This document shows positions 28,372 through 37,800 of a DNA stretch of 64,000 bases, piece by piece. The position numbers and the translations under genes were made by a program. The first letter of the stretch is position 1. The number at the start of each line of letters is the position of its first letter. Origin of the DNA: CAVVKW01 sp963749035 (lineage in GTDB: Bacteria > Verrucomicrobiota > Verrucomicrobiia > Chthoniobacterales > JAATET01). Location: contig CAVVKW010000001.1 of the NCBI GenBank assembly GCA_963749035.1, positions 62,001-126,000 on the forward strand, written 5' to 3'. The notes under the pieces are model-generated. The model was not told where the DNA came from. It made no database searches and saw only the letters and a list, made by a program, of their open reading frames with translations.

Positions 28372-28779
28372 ATGAAATTCGTCCCGGCTCTGACTCTCTC
28401 GCTCCTCCTCGCAGCTCTGCTCCCCACGCCGACCTTGCGCGCAGAACTCCCACCCTCGGCCTACGAGGAGATGCAACGGGACGCTCCCGAGGTTCTCCGA
28501 TTGAACATTCTGACCGTCACTCGAACGCCATCCAGCGACGCCGAATCCATCGACCTCCTCGCGGAAGTCATCAAAGTCGGACGCACGGAGAACAATCTCG
28601 CGGTCGGCGACATGATCACGGTTCATTACGAACTCAAGAATCACCCCGCCGGATGGGTCGGACCCGGCCCCGTCAGCGTCCCGGAAGAAACGGAGGAAAC
28701 CGTCGCTTATCTCAAACTCAGCGACAACGGCACCGACTACGCTCCCGCCGCCGGAATGATGACCTTCCGACTCTTCTAG
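28372..28779 (+). CDS. Small exported protein of unknown function
   Basis: A 135-residue protein with a clear signal peptide (TLSLLLAALLPTPTLRA). The mature part is mostly beta: it contains LLAEVIKVGRTENNLAVGDM and a late EETEETVAYLKLSDNG. The pattern resembles a periplasmic beta-barrel domain that limits metal or calcium-type binding, but I cannot assign a family. The ATG at 28372 is chosen because it opens the signal peptide. It lies between panB and the cation exporter in the same operon-like block. Confidence 0.6.
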   Translation: MKFVPALTLSLLLAALLPTPTLRAELPPSAYEEMQRDAPEVLRLNILTVTRTPSSDAESIDLLAEVIKVGRTENNLAVGDMITVHYELKNHPAGWVGPGPVSVPEETEETVAYLKLSDNGTDYAPAAGMMTFRLF

Positions 28780-28802
28780 GTTCACCGGAACGATCTCCCC
28801 CT

Positions 28803-29711
28803 TTGAAGATCGAGCTCCGCCACGCCGAGTCGCTCGTGCTCCTCGGCGTCGTCGCAAACGCGACCCTTGCCGTCGTCAAAGTCAGCGCCGGTTTCTGGGG
28901 CCATTCCGACGCGCTCATTGCCGACGGCATCGAATCCGCCGTCGACATCTTCGGCTCCATGCTCATCTGGAGTGCCATCCGCTTCTCCGGCAAGCCGCCC
29001 GACGCGGAGCACCCCTACGGCCACGGCAAACTCGAGTCACTCGCCGCCGTCGCCGGAGCTGTCTTCGTCCTTGGCGCGGGCCTCACCGTCGCCCTGCACG
29101 CCGGACACCAAATCTTCCTACAGTTTCTCGGACACGAGGGCGCTCGCGCCGTGCCCCGTCCTTGGACGCTGCTCGTGCTTCTCGGCGTGATCTTCTCGAA
29201 GGAAATCCTCTACCGCGTCCTGAAATCGCACGGCCAGGCCATCGGCAGCACCGCCATCCAAGCGGAAGCGTGGCATCACCGCTCCGACGCGCTCACCTCG
29301 TTGGCCGCGTTTATCGGCATTTCCATCGCGATCATCGGAGGCAGCGCGTGGACCTCCGCCGACGACTGGGCCGCCCTCTTTTCGTGCGCGGTTATTCTCC
29401 TCAACGGATCCAGAATGTTCCGCACCGCGGTCGGTGAGGTCATTGACGAGCAGGTCTCCCCGGAACTTGTCGATCAGATCGAAACTCTTGCCCGGGACGT
29501 CGCGGGCGTCTCCAGCGTCGAAAAGTGTCGCGTGCGAAAAAGCGGCCTCGTCCTCCTCGCCGACCTGCACGTTCGCGTGCCGGGCTCGATGAGCGTTCAC
29601 GACGGCCACGCCATCTCGCATCACGTGAAGGACGAACTTCTCGCCGCCGACCTTCGCCTCACCGACGTCACCGTGCACCTCGAGCCCGAGTTGCCCAAGC
29701 CGTCCGGATAA
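28803..29711 (+). CDS. Cation diffusion facilitator (Zn/Fe/Mn efflux) protein
   Basis: A 302-residue protein with six membrane helices followed by a C-terminal cytoplasmic domain. The metal sites are ALIADGIESAVDIFGS in helix 2 and EAWHHRSDALTSLAAF in helix 5, with the cytosolic HGKLESLAA motif between. It should export divalent metal by proton antiport. No upstream ATG fits; the start is TTG at 28803, giving KIELRHAESLVLLGVVANAT. The metal cannot be told from sequence. Confidence 0.88.
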   Translation: MKIELRHAESLVLLGVVANATLAVVKVSAGFWGHSDALIADGIESAVDIFGSMLIWSAIRFSGKPPDAEHPYGHGKLESLAAVAGAVFVLGAGLTVALHAGHQIFLQFLGHEGARAVPRPWTLLVLLGVIFSKEILYRVLKSHGQAIGSTAIQAEAWHHRSDALTSLAAFIGISIAIIGGSAWTSADDWAALFSCAVILLNGSRMFRTAVGEVIDEQVSPELVDQIETLARDVAGVSSVEKCRVRKSGLVLLADLHVRVPGSMSVHDGHAISHHVKDELLAADLRLTDVTVHLEPELPKPSG

Positions 29712-29719
29712 TCTCCGAC

Positions 29720-31288
29720 TCACCCGCGCCTCAGCGCAGCGTATTCGAAACTGTCGACCAGCGCCTCCCAACTGGCCTCGATGATGTTGTCCGACACCCC
29801 GACGGTCCCCCAGGAATCGGTCCCGTCGGTCGACTCGATCAACACCCGCGTGCGCGCCGCCGTGCCTTTCTTCCCGTCGACGATCCGCACTTTGTAATCG
29901 GTCAGGGCAATGTCATCGATCCACTCGTAGAAGGGCCGCAGCGCCTTCCGCAACGCGGCGTCGAGCGCGTTCACCGGTCCGTCCCCTTCGGCCACCGTGT
30001 ATTCCGCCACCGCGTCCACGATCAATTTAACCGTCGCTTCGCACGTGTTGACCGAATCCCCACCCTCCGAGTGCCGGAACGTGCAGTGGTATTCCTTGAG
30101 GTCAAATAACGCCCGCCACGCGCCCAATTCACGCCGCACCAACAGATCGAACGATCCGTCCGCCGCTTCGTATTCGTAGCCTTCGTTCTCGAGCCGCTTC
30201 ATCTCGGTCAGTGTCCGCGCGACTTCCGGCGCCCCCTTCTCGAGCTCAAAACCCAGTTCTTTCGCTTTCACCAACACGTTGGATTGCCCCGACAGATCCG
30301 AGACGACGATCGTCTGCCGGTTCCCGACGACCGCCGGCGGCACGTGCTCGTAAGTGCGAGCCAACTTCTGCACCGCGTGAACGTGCAGCCCGCCCTTGTG
30401 CGTGAACGCCGCCGCCCCCACGTAGGGCGCGCGGATGTCGTGCGGAACGTTCGCCAATTCATCGACGAAGACAGCCAGCTCCCGCAACCGCGCCAAATCC
30501 TCCACCACGGGAATCCCCAGCTTGAGCTGTAGATTCGGAATCACGCTCGTCAGGTTGCAATTTCCGACGCGCTCGCCGTATCCGTTGATCGTGCCCTGCA
30601 CCTGCACCGCACCCGCACGGACCGCAGCCAACGCGTTGGCCACGCCCACGCCACAATCGTTGTGGGTATGAATTCCAACCGCCCTTCCCAGGTGGGCCAT
30701 GACGTCCTGAGTCACGGAGCCCACCGTCTCCGGCATCGAGCCGCCGTTCGTATCACAGAGCACGACCAGATCGGCACCCGCAGTCTGCGCCGCCCTTACC
30801 GTCGCCAAAGAATACTCCGCGTCTTCCAAGTAGCTGTCGAAAAAATGCTCGGCGTCGTAGATCACTTCACGCCCGTGACTCTTCAGAAATGCCACCGTGT
30901 CCGAGATCATCGCCAGGTTTTCTTCCAGCGAGACGTTGAACACCTCCGTGACGTGCAGCGGCCACGTTTTCCCGACGATCGTCACGGTCGGCGTCTCCGC
31001 CTCCAGCAGCAGCCAGACCTGCGCGTCCTCCTCGACCGCCATTCTTCCCCGCCGCGTCATTCCAAACGCCGTGATCTTGGCGCGACGCCAACTCCGTTTC
31101 GCCGCTTCCGCAAAAAAGGCCACGTCCCGTGGATTCGAACCCGGCCAGCCTCCTTCGATGTAATCGATACCAAAGGCGTCCAACCGCTCGGCGACGCGAA
31201 TTTTGTCCTGCACCGAAAACGAAATTCCCGTCCCCTGCGTCCCGTCCCGCAGCGTCGTATCGTAAAGCGTCACCTTCTTGGCATCCAT
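29720..31288 (-). CDS. cimA: Citramalate synthase
   Basis: A 522-residue enzyme starting MDAKKVTLYDTTLRDGTQGT. The HMGL-like barrel has LCDTNGGSMPE and IHTHNDCGVGVANALAAVRA, and a LeuA-type dimerisation domain forms the C-terminal third. The sequence follows the citramalate synthase subgroup rather than LeuA. It condenses acetyl-CoA and pyruvate, giving threonine-independent isoleucine synthesis. The ATG at 31288 is preferred over 31327. It converges with the CDF gene and diverges from the FmdB gene. Confidence 0.92.
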   Translation of the reverse strand: MDAKKVTLYDTTLRDGTQGTGISFSVQDKIRVAERLDAFGIDYIEGGWPGSNPRDVAFFAEAAKRSWRRAKITAFGMTRRGRMAVEEDAQVWLLLEAETPTVTIVGKTWPLHVTEVFNVSLEENLAMISDTVAFLKSHGREVIYDAEHFFDSYLEDAEYSLATVRAAQTAGADLVVLCDTNGGSMPETVGSVTQDVMAHLGRAVGIHTHNDCGVGVANALAAVRAGAVQVQGTINGYGERVGNCNLTSVIPNLQLKLGIPVVEDLARLRELAVFVDELANVPHDIRAPYVGAAAFTHKGGLHVHAVQKLARTYEHVPPAVVGNRQTIVVSDLSGQSNVLVKAKELGFELEKGAPEVARTLTEMKRLENEGYEYEAADGSFDLLVRRELGAWRALFDLKEYHCTFRHSEGGDSVNTCEATVKLIVDAVAEYTVAEGDGPVNALDAALRKALRPFYEWIDDIALTDYKVRIVDGKKGTAARTRVLIESTDGTDSWGTVGVSDNIIEASWEALVDSFEYAALRRG

Positions 31289-31410
31289 GCGAACGCGGAA
31301 AGTAGCCCTAACCAAAAACAAGGGCAATCCCCCAAGCCATTCTTGAAACCGGCAATCAGGCGCATTGCGAAAAATTCCTCCCTTCTGCTAGGCTCCGCAG
31401 TTTTCCGACC

Positions 31411-31749
31411 ATGCCGACCTACGAATACGAGTGCACCAAGTGCAAGAAGACGTTCGACCTTTTCCAATCGATGAAGGCCGATCCGCTCAAGACCTGCCCC
31501 GAAGAGCAGTGCCGCATGAAGAAATGGGGAAAAGGACCCGTGAAACGTCTCCTCGGTGCTGGTGCCGGTCTCATCTTCAAAGGCTCCGGATTCTACATCA
31601 CCGACTACCGCAGCGAGGGCTACAAGGCTGCCGCCAAGAAGGATTCCGGCGGCTCCGAGAAGCCCGCCAGCTCGACCGATAAAAAGTCCGACGCCAAGCC
31701 AACCAACCCCGCAAAACCGGCACCCAAACCAAAATCGTCCAATGGCTGA
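31411..31749 (+). CDS. FmdB-family zinc ribbon protein
   Basis: A 112-residue protein with the family opening MPTYEYECTKCKKTFDLFQS, in which CxxC begins a zinc ribbon. A second Cys pair, less regular here, is in KTCPEEQC. The GSGFYITDYRS segment is also typical. The C-terminal 40 residues are a Lys/Pro/Ser-rich tail. FmdB proteins are thought to be small regulators, but their target is unknown. It overlaps the next gene by 8 bases. Confidence 0.85.
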   Translation: MPTYEYECTKCKKTFDLFQSMKADPLKTCPEEQCRMKKWGKGPVKRLLGAGAGLIFKGSGFYITDYRSEGYKAAAKKDSGGSEKPASSTDKKSDAKPTNPAKPAPKPKSSNG

Positions 31750-32539
31750 CCCAGCTCTCGCCGGCGACAAGCAATGCCCCCAGTGCGGCTTCACCAACGC
31801 CGCGACGCGCACGTTCTGTCAGGATTGCGGCGCTCGCATCACCGGCGGCAGCGGCAAACCCGTCCCGTCCGGCGCCAGACCGACCGATGCCGAAGGCCAC
31901 ACCACCGCGCCCCCACGGCCGACGAAAAAGAAGCAGCGGTCCAAGATTAGACCTGATCGCGAACGTTCCTCACCCGTCCGCGTCTTCGCCAGCCTCATCC
32001 GGATCATTCTCTACGCCGCCCTCATCGCGGCATTGATTCAAGCCTTCCGAACCCCGGACAATCTTCCGACCGCCACGGCGATGTCCGACGAAGTTGCCCA
32101 AAATTTCCGGGACCGCCTCGCCGATGTCGCCAACGACCCCGGCGGCGAATCCATGACCTTTCCGTGGATCTTGATCAATGGCTACCTCGCCGAGCGAGTG
32201 CCGCCGACCCGCGCGAGCGATGGATTCATTCCGGTCGAGTTTGTCCGCGTCGTTGCCATGCCCGCGGAAGACGAAGCCAGAATCGTGATGGAACGCCTCG
32301 TCTATGGTCACTCCCTCTACGTCGCCGTCGACCTTCGTCCGGTCAGCCGAGGAAATGGCGGCACCACCGCTCGCATCACCGGCGGATCGCTCGGGCGACT
32401 CCCACTCCCTGGCTTCATCGCGAATCTCTTCACCGGCACGTTCCGGCCCGTGGAAGACCGCCTCGCAACGGAACTCAACACGCTAAGCGACGCCCAGACG
32501 ATTTCGATCGGTCCAGACGCTGCAACCGCCACGTATTAG
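31742..32539 (+). CDS. Zinc-ribbon membrane protein, function unknown
   Basis: A 265-residue protein. The N-terminus CPQCGFTNAATRTFCQDCGA is a four-Cys zinc ribbon. A basic linker (KKKQRSKIRPDRER) precedes one membrane helix near VRVFASLIRIILYAALIAAL. The rest is probably extracytoplasmic and mixed alpha/beta. The ribbon sits on the cytoplasmic side, so the protein could sense or relay something across the membrane; this is inference. It overlaps the FmdB gene and is followed by another exported gene after 11 bases. Confidence 0.6.
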   Translation: MADPALAGDKQCPQCGFTNAATRTFCQDCGARITGGSGKPVPSGARPTDAEGHTTAPPRPTKKKQRSKIRPDRERSSPVRVFASLIRIILYAALIAALIQAFRTPDNLPTATAMSDEVAQNFRDRLADVANDPGGESMTFPWILINGYLAERVPPTRASDGFIPVEFVRVVAMPAEDEARIVMERLVYGHSLYVAVDLRPVSRGNGGTTARITGGSLGRLPLPGFIANLFTGTFRPVEDRLATELNTLSDAQTISIGPDAATATY

Positions 32540-32550
32540 GCCATCTCACC

Positions 32551-33864
32551 GTGAATCGGCTCCTCCCTTTTCTTCTTTGCTTCGCGCTGATCCTGAACGC
32601 TGCCGACACCGACGCCGCCGACGCAATTTCACTCAAAGACCGCTCGATCTCGTCGAGCAAGCAATTCGTCGTTTACGCTGATGACCCATCCGTCCGCTCG
32701 GAGATCACGCGAAAAGCGGAGGACTACAAAGCCGAATTTCTCAAATTCCTCGGCCTCGACGACGAGCACGACTTCACCATCATCCTCAACCTCGCCGCGA
32801 CGCCGCCCAGCGGACGCAAGCCCCCGGAAAGCAAACTCGGCCTTTACGAACTCGACGGCGGCGACCTCAAAGTTCAACTCGACGTCTTCGATCTGGATTA
32901 TCTCGATGATCCCGCCTTCGACCGCGATCTGATGAGCACCATTCTGCTCGAATACGCCTACCGGGATAACGCGACGAGTGCCGGCCGCTCCTTCGAGACG
33001 CCACCCGCCTGGGTGGTCGAAGCCCTCCTGGAAAAAATGCGCGTGCGCAACGACGGACCGCAAGCCTCCGCCTACGCCGCTCTCCTCACCGGAGGCAAAA
33101 CTCCGCGAGTCGACGATTTTTTCCGGACCCGCGAAGACCGCCTCGATCCGACGTCCCGCCTCATCTTCCGCGCGCAGTCGCTCGCGATGCTCGATACCCT
33201 CAGCGATCTGCCCGATGGGCGAGCCGGCCTCCGTCGCTACCTATCAGTCCCCCGGCGAACACCATCTTCCACCAAAGAGGTGGTCGAGCTGTTCCCGTCC
33301 CTTTCCGGCGAACGGGAAAATCTTGCCCGCAAGTGGGTGCTCGCCATCGCCCGGTCCTCGAGCACCGACCGCGTCGACCTCCTCGGCGTTCGAGACAGCG
33401 CGAGCCAGCTCGCTGAGATTCTCGATGTCCAAGCCCTCCCCGATCCGCGGCGACCCGAAGTGGCCGCCATGTCCGGGCCGCTCGCCCTTGGGGCGATCGC
33501 TCGCAGCAAGAGCGGTGAATTCATTCTCACGCAGATGCGAAACGACCTCCTTCGCCTGAGTGTTCGCGCCCATCCCCTCTACCGCTCCATCACCGACGAA
33601 TACCTTCAGATCGTCGGTGGGCTCCTCGTCAAACCCAAGCGACGCGTGGAAAAACGGATCGCGGCAGCCGAAGAAGTCCGCGCCCGACTTGCCCGCAAGA
33701 CCGACGAGATGGACAACTATCTCGACTGGGTCGAGACGACGAAAATCAAAACCGAGAGCGAGACTTTCTCGGAGATCGTCGAAGACACCGAGGAGGCTGT
33801 CGGCGCCCCACCCCGCCCCGACGCCATCTCCCGTTTCCTGGACAACTACTCGGAGCAACGGTAA
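32551..33864 (+). CDS. Exported helical protein of unknown function
   Basis: A 437-residue protein. A GTG at 32551 opens a signal peptide (LLPFLLCFALILNAADTDAA). The mature protein has a mixed N-terminal domain (SSKQFVVYADDPSVRSEITR). Its WVVEALLEKM segment recalls gluzincin-like peptidases, but no HEXXH motif is present. A long charged coiled-coil stretch (KRRVEKRIAAAEEVRARLAR) lies near the C-terminus. It follows the zinc-ribbon gene closely and probably works with it in the envelope. Confidence 0.55.
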   Translation: MNRLLPFLLCFALILNAADTDAADAISLKDRSISSSKQFVVYADDPSVRSEITRKAEDYKAEFLKFLGLDDEHDFTIILNLAATPPSGRKPPESKLGLYELDGGDLKVQLDVFDLDYLDDPAFDRDLMSTILLEYAYRDNATSAGRSFETPPAWVVEALLEKMRVRNDGPQASAYAALLTGGKTPRVDDFFRTREDRLDPTSRLIFRAQSLAMLDTLSDLPDGRAGLRRYLSVPRRTPSSTKEVVELFPSLSGERENLARKWVLAIARSSSTDRVDLLGVRDSASQLAEILDVQALPDPRRPEVAAMSGPLALGAIARSKSGEFILTQMRNDLLRLSVRAHPLYRSITDEYLQIVGGLLVKPKRRVEKRIAAAEEVRARLARKTDEMDNYLDWVETTKIKTESETFSEIVEDTEEAVGAPPRPDAISRFLDNYSEQR

Positions 33865-33907
33865 GCGCCTCGGCCCGACCGCGAATCCACCCTTCAGAAA
33901 TCCAGAC

Positions 33908-35434
33908 CTACGCCTCGCCTCGGATCCGATCGGATTCGAATTCCAGCACCGGCTTCCCGTCTTTCTGACTGAACAGTTTGAATTGCAAGTCAGTCCCCCC
34001 GTCGTCCCGCGTTTCGATCTCGACCAATCCGATGTTCAGTTTCCCAACCGGGTTCTCCCTCGCGTTGTCGGTCCCACGAACAAGCTCGACCTGCCCCGAG
34101 AGGTCTCGTTTCTCGGTCTCGAAAACCCGGTTGGCTCCGATCAGAAATTTCGAAGCCGCCGCGATGAATCCGTTCACCTTGTGGGTTAAGCCACTCGAGA
34201 TCAGTTGATGCAGTCGTAACCCTCGATCCTCCTCCCACACCACGGCGTGCGCACAGCCGATGTGAATGTCCCCGCTCAGGATGACCACGTGCTGCTTCGG
34301 GTTTTCCCGCTGGTGATCTCGAAGGGTTCGCATCAGCCAATCGCGATCGCGCGCGTCCGCCCACGTCGACCAACGGTCGTCGAAGTCATTTCCCATCGGT
34401 GTCAGCCAAGACAGACTCTTGGTCAGCTTTCTCGGGAGGTGAATCGGCGGAACGCTCAGACCTAGGAATATCGCCGCTTGGTCCCGCCGCGTTTTCAAAA
34501 ACTCGACCAAGTCCGCCTTCTGCTCATCCGAAAAGATACGTCCGTTCTCGCCTCCCCGTCGCTCGGACCGCATGTCCGCCATGAACGTCGACACCGGGCC
34601 GTAATCGACTGGATATTGAAATCCGCGATCCGACTGCCAAGACATCACCCTCGACATCTGATAGTCATGGCAAGCCAGTCGCGCCCCTTCCCCGACACTC
34701 GCCCACAGCGGCTCCTGGTGCTCGGGACTCGATCCCCAGTTATCAATGATCTCGTGGTCGTCCCACGTCAGGTAGCAAGGCACTTCCGCCTGCAAAGCGA
34801 TCCACTCCGGAAGGTTCCAGAAGTGCCGGTATCTCTCGTGCAACAACCGCCGAACTTCATCCGTTGAGCAATCCGTGACCCGCTCCCGCCCCGGCGGCGC
34901 AACGTTCGGGAAAAACTTCTGGTCGTATAGAGACATCGACGTCGGAAAGTCCGTGTACATCTGATCACCGACGAAAAACGCCATCTTGGTGTCGTTCTCG
35001 CGAAAGCACCGTCGAGTCGCCCGAAGCATCTCTCGGGCGTTCTCCCTCACCGAGCCGTCTTTCTGAAATGGCTGATGGCAACTTGCCAAACCGATCGAGA
35101 ACTTTCGCGGTGACTCCTCCGTTGACTCTGGTCCCGTTTCGAACGTCCCCTCCCCGACTAGAGCTCCGCTGTCAGCCCGATTCACCCGAAACCAATATCT
35201 CTGCATTGGTTCCAGACCTCCCATCACCAGAACCACGGTCTGGTCCGTAGCGTTCTCGTCGTTGGCCTCGGTGAAGACCTCCGCTCGCCGTTCCTCCGAA
35301 CCGACCAATCCGCACGTGGCCCGCACCGTGCCCGGGATCTGGACCCGCGCCCACACTCGAACCGAGCGTGCACTTACCGCGCCTAAAACCGCCGCGTCGC
35401 GCAGCGGACCATTCAAGAAATACCTAAAACTCAT
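33908..35434 (-). CDS. PhoD-type metallophosphatase
   Basis: A 508-residue protein. An N-terminal fibronectin-like domain (about 1-105) precedes the phosphatase domain. Metal-binding motifs are FFVGDQMYTDFP, YLTWDDHEIIDNWG and VVILSGDIHIGCAHA. PhoD enzymes cleave phosphodiesters and phosphomonoesters with Fe/Ca. No Tat or Sec signal peptide is visible, so it may act inside the cell, unlike classical PhoD. A start further upstream was not found. Confidence 0.82.
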   Translation of the reverse strand: MSFRYFLNGPLRDAAVLGAVSARSVRVWARVQIPGTVRATCGLVGSEERRAEVFTEANDENATDQTVVLVMGGLEPMQRYWFRVNRADSGALVGEGTFETGPESTEESPRKFSIGLASCHQPFQKDGSVRENAREMLRATRRCFRENDTKMAFFVGDQMYTDFPTSMSLYDQKFFPNVAPPGRERVTDCSTDEVRRLLHERYRHFWNLPEWIALQAEVPCYLTWDDHEIIDNWGSSPEHQEPLWASVGEGARLACHDYQMSRVMSWQSDRGFQYPVDYGPVSTFMADMRSERRGGENGRIFSDEQKADLVEFLKTRRDQAAIFLGLSVPPIHLPRKLTKSLSWLTPMGNDFDDRWSTWADARDRDWLMRTLRDHQRENPKQHVVILSGDIHIGCAHAVVWEEDRGLRLHQLISSGLTHKVNGFIAAASKFLIGANRVFETEKRDLSGQVELVRGTDNARENPVGKLNIGLVEIETRDDGGTDLQFKLFSQKDGKPVLEFESDRIRGEA

Positions 35435-35485
35435 CTCACCTCGCGCTAAATCGAAGCCCCCTCCGATCCCGGTCGCAAGGGCCTG

Positions 35486-36703
35486 TCATTCAGCCATTCT
35501 GAGAGGCAAATTGACGTCGAATCGCGTGCCCTCCCCGACCTTCGACGTCACGTCGATCCGCCCTCCGAGCAACTCGACTAACTGACGCGTGATTGCCAGC
35601 CCGAGGCCGGAACCACTCACCTTCTCACGCGGCGCGATCCGGGAAAACTCCTTGAACAGCATCGAAATGTGCTCGTCCGCAATGCCAATCCCATTGTCCC
35701 AGACCGACAGGCGCCACCGCTCATCGTCAATCTTGGTGAACATGATCCCCGCCATCCCCGGTCCGTCGTCTGACTGAAATTTGAGGGCGTTGGATAGCAG
35801 ATTGCGAGAAATCCGACCCAGCTTTCGACGGTCGCTCGTCAGCACACCCAGCTCCTCGTCGAAGCTTGATTCAAATGCGACCCCGGCTTCCTTCATCGAG
35901 ACTCTCCACGTTGCGACCAATTCGTCGAAGAGCTCACGAGCCGGAAATTGCGTCTGATCACCGGCGTCTTGGCCCGCGACCAACACCGAATAATCAAGGA
36001 GTTGATTGAGGAGGAAGCTCATCTCCTCAAGGTTCTTCTGAGCGATCTTTAAAAGATCATCACCTTCGATTTCCACATTCCCACGTGAGACCACCGCCAA
36101 GATGACTCGCTGGGCTTCGAGCGAGTTCCGAAGTTCGTGCGAGACCGACCGCATGAGTTCGATCCTTGAATCGTTCGCCTCGGTGAGTCGCTGGTTTCGT
36201 TGCTCCAAATCGACCGCCAGCTCGCGAATCTGGCTCTGTTGCTCATCGACATATTGAACGACGGATTCTGCCGCCAACCGGTCAAAAAACTCCTGAATGA
36301 TTTCTTTGGCAAAGTTCTCTTCTTCGCGTCCAAAACCGGGATACACCTCCCCAAACGTCAGAAACAGATGCTGACAAACGATCCTTCGGAGCAAACGGAT
36401 CTCGTCGAAGAGTTCCTCGATTCGGTAGCCTTGCCGCCAACGGTGCCCTCCGTGCTTCTTCGCGTCCGGCCCAGGACCGCCATCTTTATTGGGTTTTGCT
36501 GTCCGCAAGCGAACAACTAGGTTCTCAAAGAGAAGCGGAAGATGATCGGCCAGCTGCTGCCGCGTCATCGTATCCGTCGAAGCGATTCGCGGGTGTGCCC
36601 GCATCGACGAAAGCCAAACATCCATCAACGTCTCCTTGCGGGACGCTAAATGATCGGCAAGCGGGGCGAGATCCAACCCAGCGTCTTCGAACAAGAACGA
36701 CAT
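35486..36703 (-). CDS. Soluble sensor histidine kinase with RsbRD-type sensory domain
   Basis: A 405-residue kinase without membrane helices. The N-terminal 150 residues are helical and resemble the RsbRD sensory domain. A coiled coil (about 160-190) leads to the H-box SVSHELRNSLE (phosphorylated His near 193). The ATPase part has NLLSNALKFQ (N), DNGIGIA (G1) and GSGLGLAI (G2). It probably autophosphorylates in response to a cytoplasmic signal. No response regulator is adjacent. It lies 154 bases downstream of coxB on the same strand. Confidence 0.85.
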   Translation of the reverse strand: MSFLFEDAGLDLAPLADHLASRKETLMDVWLSSMRAHPRIASTDTMTRQQLADHLPLLFENLVVRLRTAKPNKDGGPGPDAKKHGGHRWRQGYRIEELFDEIRLLRRIVCQHLFLTFGEVYPGFGREEENFAKEIIQEFFDRLAAESVVQYVDEQQSQIRELAVDLEQRNQRLTEANDSRIELMRSVSHELRNSLEAQRVILAVVSRGNVEIEGDDLLKIAQKNLEEMSFLLNQLLDYSVLVAGQDAGDQTQFPARELFDELVATWRVSMKEAGVAFESSFDEELGVLTSDRRKLGRISRNLLSNALKFQSDDGPGMAGIMFTKIDDERWRLSVWDNGIGIADEHISMLFKEFSRIAPREKVSGSGLGLAITRQLVELLGGRIDVTSKVGEGTRFDVNLPLRMAE

Positions 36704-36857
36704 CGAATCAGCAAACCATAGTCAGATACCCCGCGCCCAGCGCAATCACTCAGGGAGCCGCTCGTCGCGGACAATCACTCCGCCTTTCGCGTTAAAACCC
36801 TCCGCTCGACCCGCACTCGTTCCGAACCCAGTCGGCGCACGGCAGTCGCCGCTCGGC

Positions 36858-37739
36858 TTACTGAGCAGCGGCGACCTTGTCCGGCTCCGAGGTCGCGGCG
36901 ATCTCTTCGGCGCGAGCCTTGACCTTACCCGCGTGCCACTCATCGTAAACTTCCTGACTGACGACGCGGATTGGAGCCTTCATGTTGTAGTGCCCGGTCC
37001 CACAGAGTTGGTTACACGCCAATTCAAAATTCCCTTCCCGCGTGGTGACAAACCACATCCAGTCGATCGTCCGACCAGGAACCGCATCCTGATAAAGTCG
37101 AAACTCCGGCACGTAGAACGAGTGGATCACGTCCCTCGCCCGCAAAATCACGTGCACCGGCACCCCGACGGGAATGACCATCTCCGTCGTTGAAAAATCG
37201 TCTGACTGATCGAAGTCCGCCCGCTTGAGTCCAAACTTGTTCTCCGTTCCCCCCATTTTCTCGAGCAAAATTTCGTCGAGCTCGCCGTCCTCGCCCCCGT
37301 AACGGAAATCCCAGGCAAATTGATAGCCGACAATTTCGACTTCGATCGCGTTATTCGGAGCAGGCGTCTTGGTCAATTGGTTCCACACGTGGTCGCCCCA
37401 AATCGCAAGCCCCAGGAACACCGCGGTCGGAAGCGCCGTCCAAATAATTTCCGCCAAGTTATTGCCGTGAATGTAGTGGGCCTTCACCCCCTCGCGGCGA
37501 CGATAGCGAATCAGGTAATAGATGTAGAATCCCTGCGTCAGAACGAAAACACCGGCCGTCAGCCAAAAGATCGTGTTCAGGATTAGATCGGTCTGCTGGC
37601 CATTCTCCGTCGCCGTCGGCGGCATCCAGTAAGGCCGATCCGTGCGGACTTCCGCAGCGGCATCGGGACTGCAAACGACAGCCAACAGCACTCCGATGAA
37701 GATCGGGAGTAGCATTCTATAAAACGGACGGCACTTCAT
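36858..37739 (-). CDS. coxB: Cytochrome c oxidase subunit II
   Basis: A 293-residue protein with a signal peptide (PIFIGVLLAVVCSPDAAA) and two membrane helices (about 52-72 and 95-113). A cupredoxin domain follows. The CuA site is present: VIHSFYVPEF gives the first His, and CNQLCGTGHYNM supplies two Cys, His and Met. The Glu usually found between the two Cys is Gln here. It accepts electrons from cytochrome c for a subunit I. No subunit I or III follows; the next gene is a histidine kinase. Confidence 0.9.
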   Translation of the reverse strand: MKCRPFYRMLLPIFIGVLLAVVCSPDAAAEVRTDRPYWMPPTATENGQQTDLILNTIFWLTAGVFVLTQGFYIYYLIRYRRREGVKAHYIHGNNLAEIIWTALPTAVFLGLAIWGDHVWNQLTKTPAPNNAIEVEIVGYQFAWDFRYGGEDGELDEILLEKMGGTENKFGLKRADFDQSDDFSTTEMVIPVGVPVHVILRARDVIHSFYVPEFRLYQDAVPGRTIDWMWFVTTREGNFELACNQLCGTGHYNMKAPIRVVSQEVYDEWHAGKVKARAEEIAATSEPDKVAAAQ

Positions 37740-37800
37740 CGGGTCGAAAAGCTAAGGGCAGAGGAGTCGTTGTGCAAATTCAGGACCGAGCTTTTTCCGC

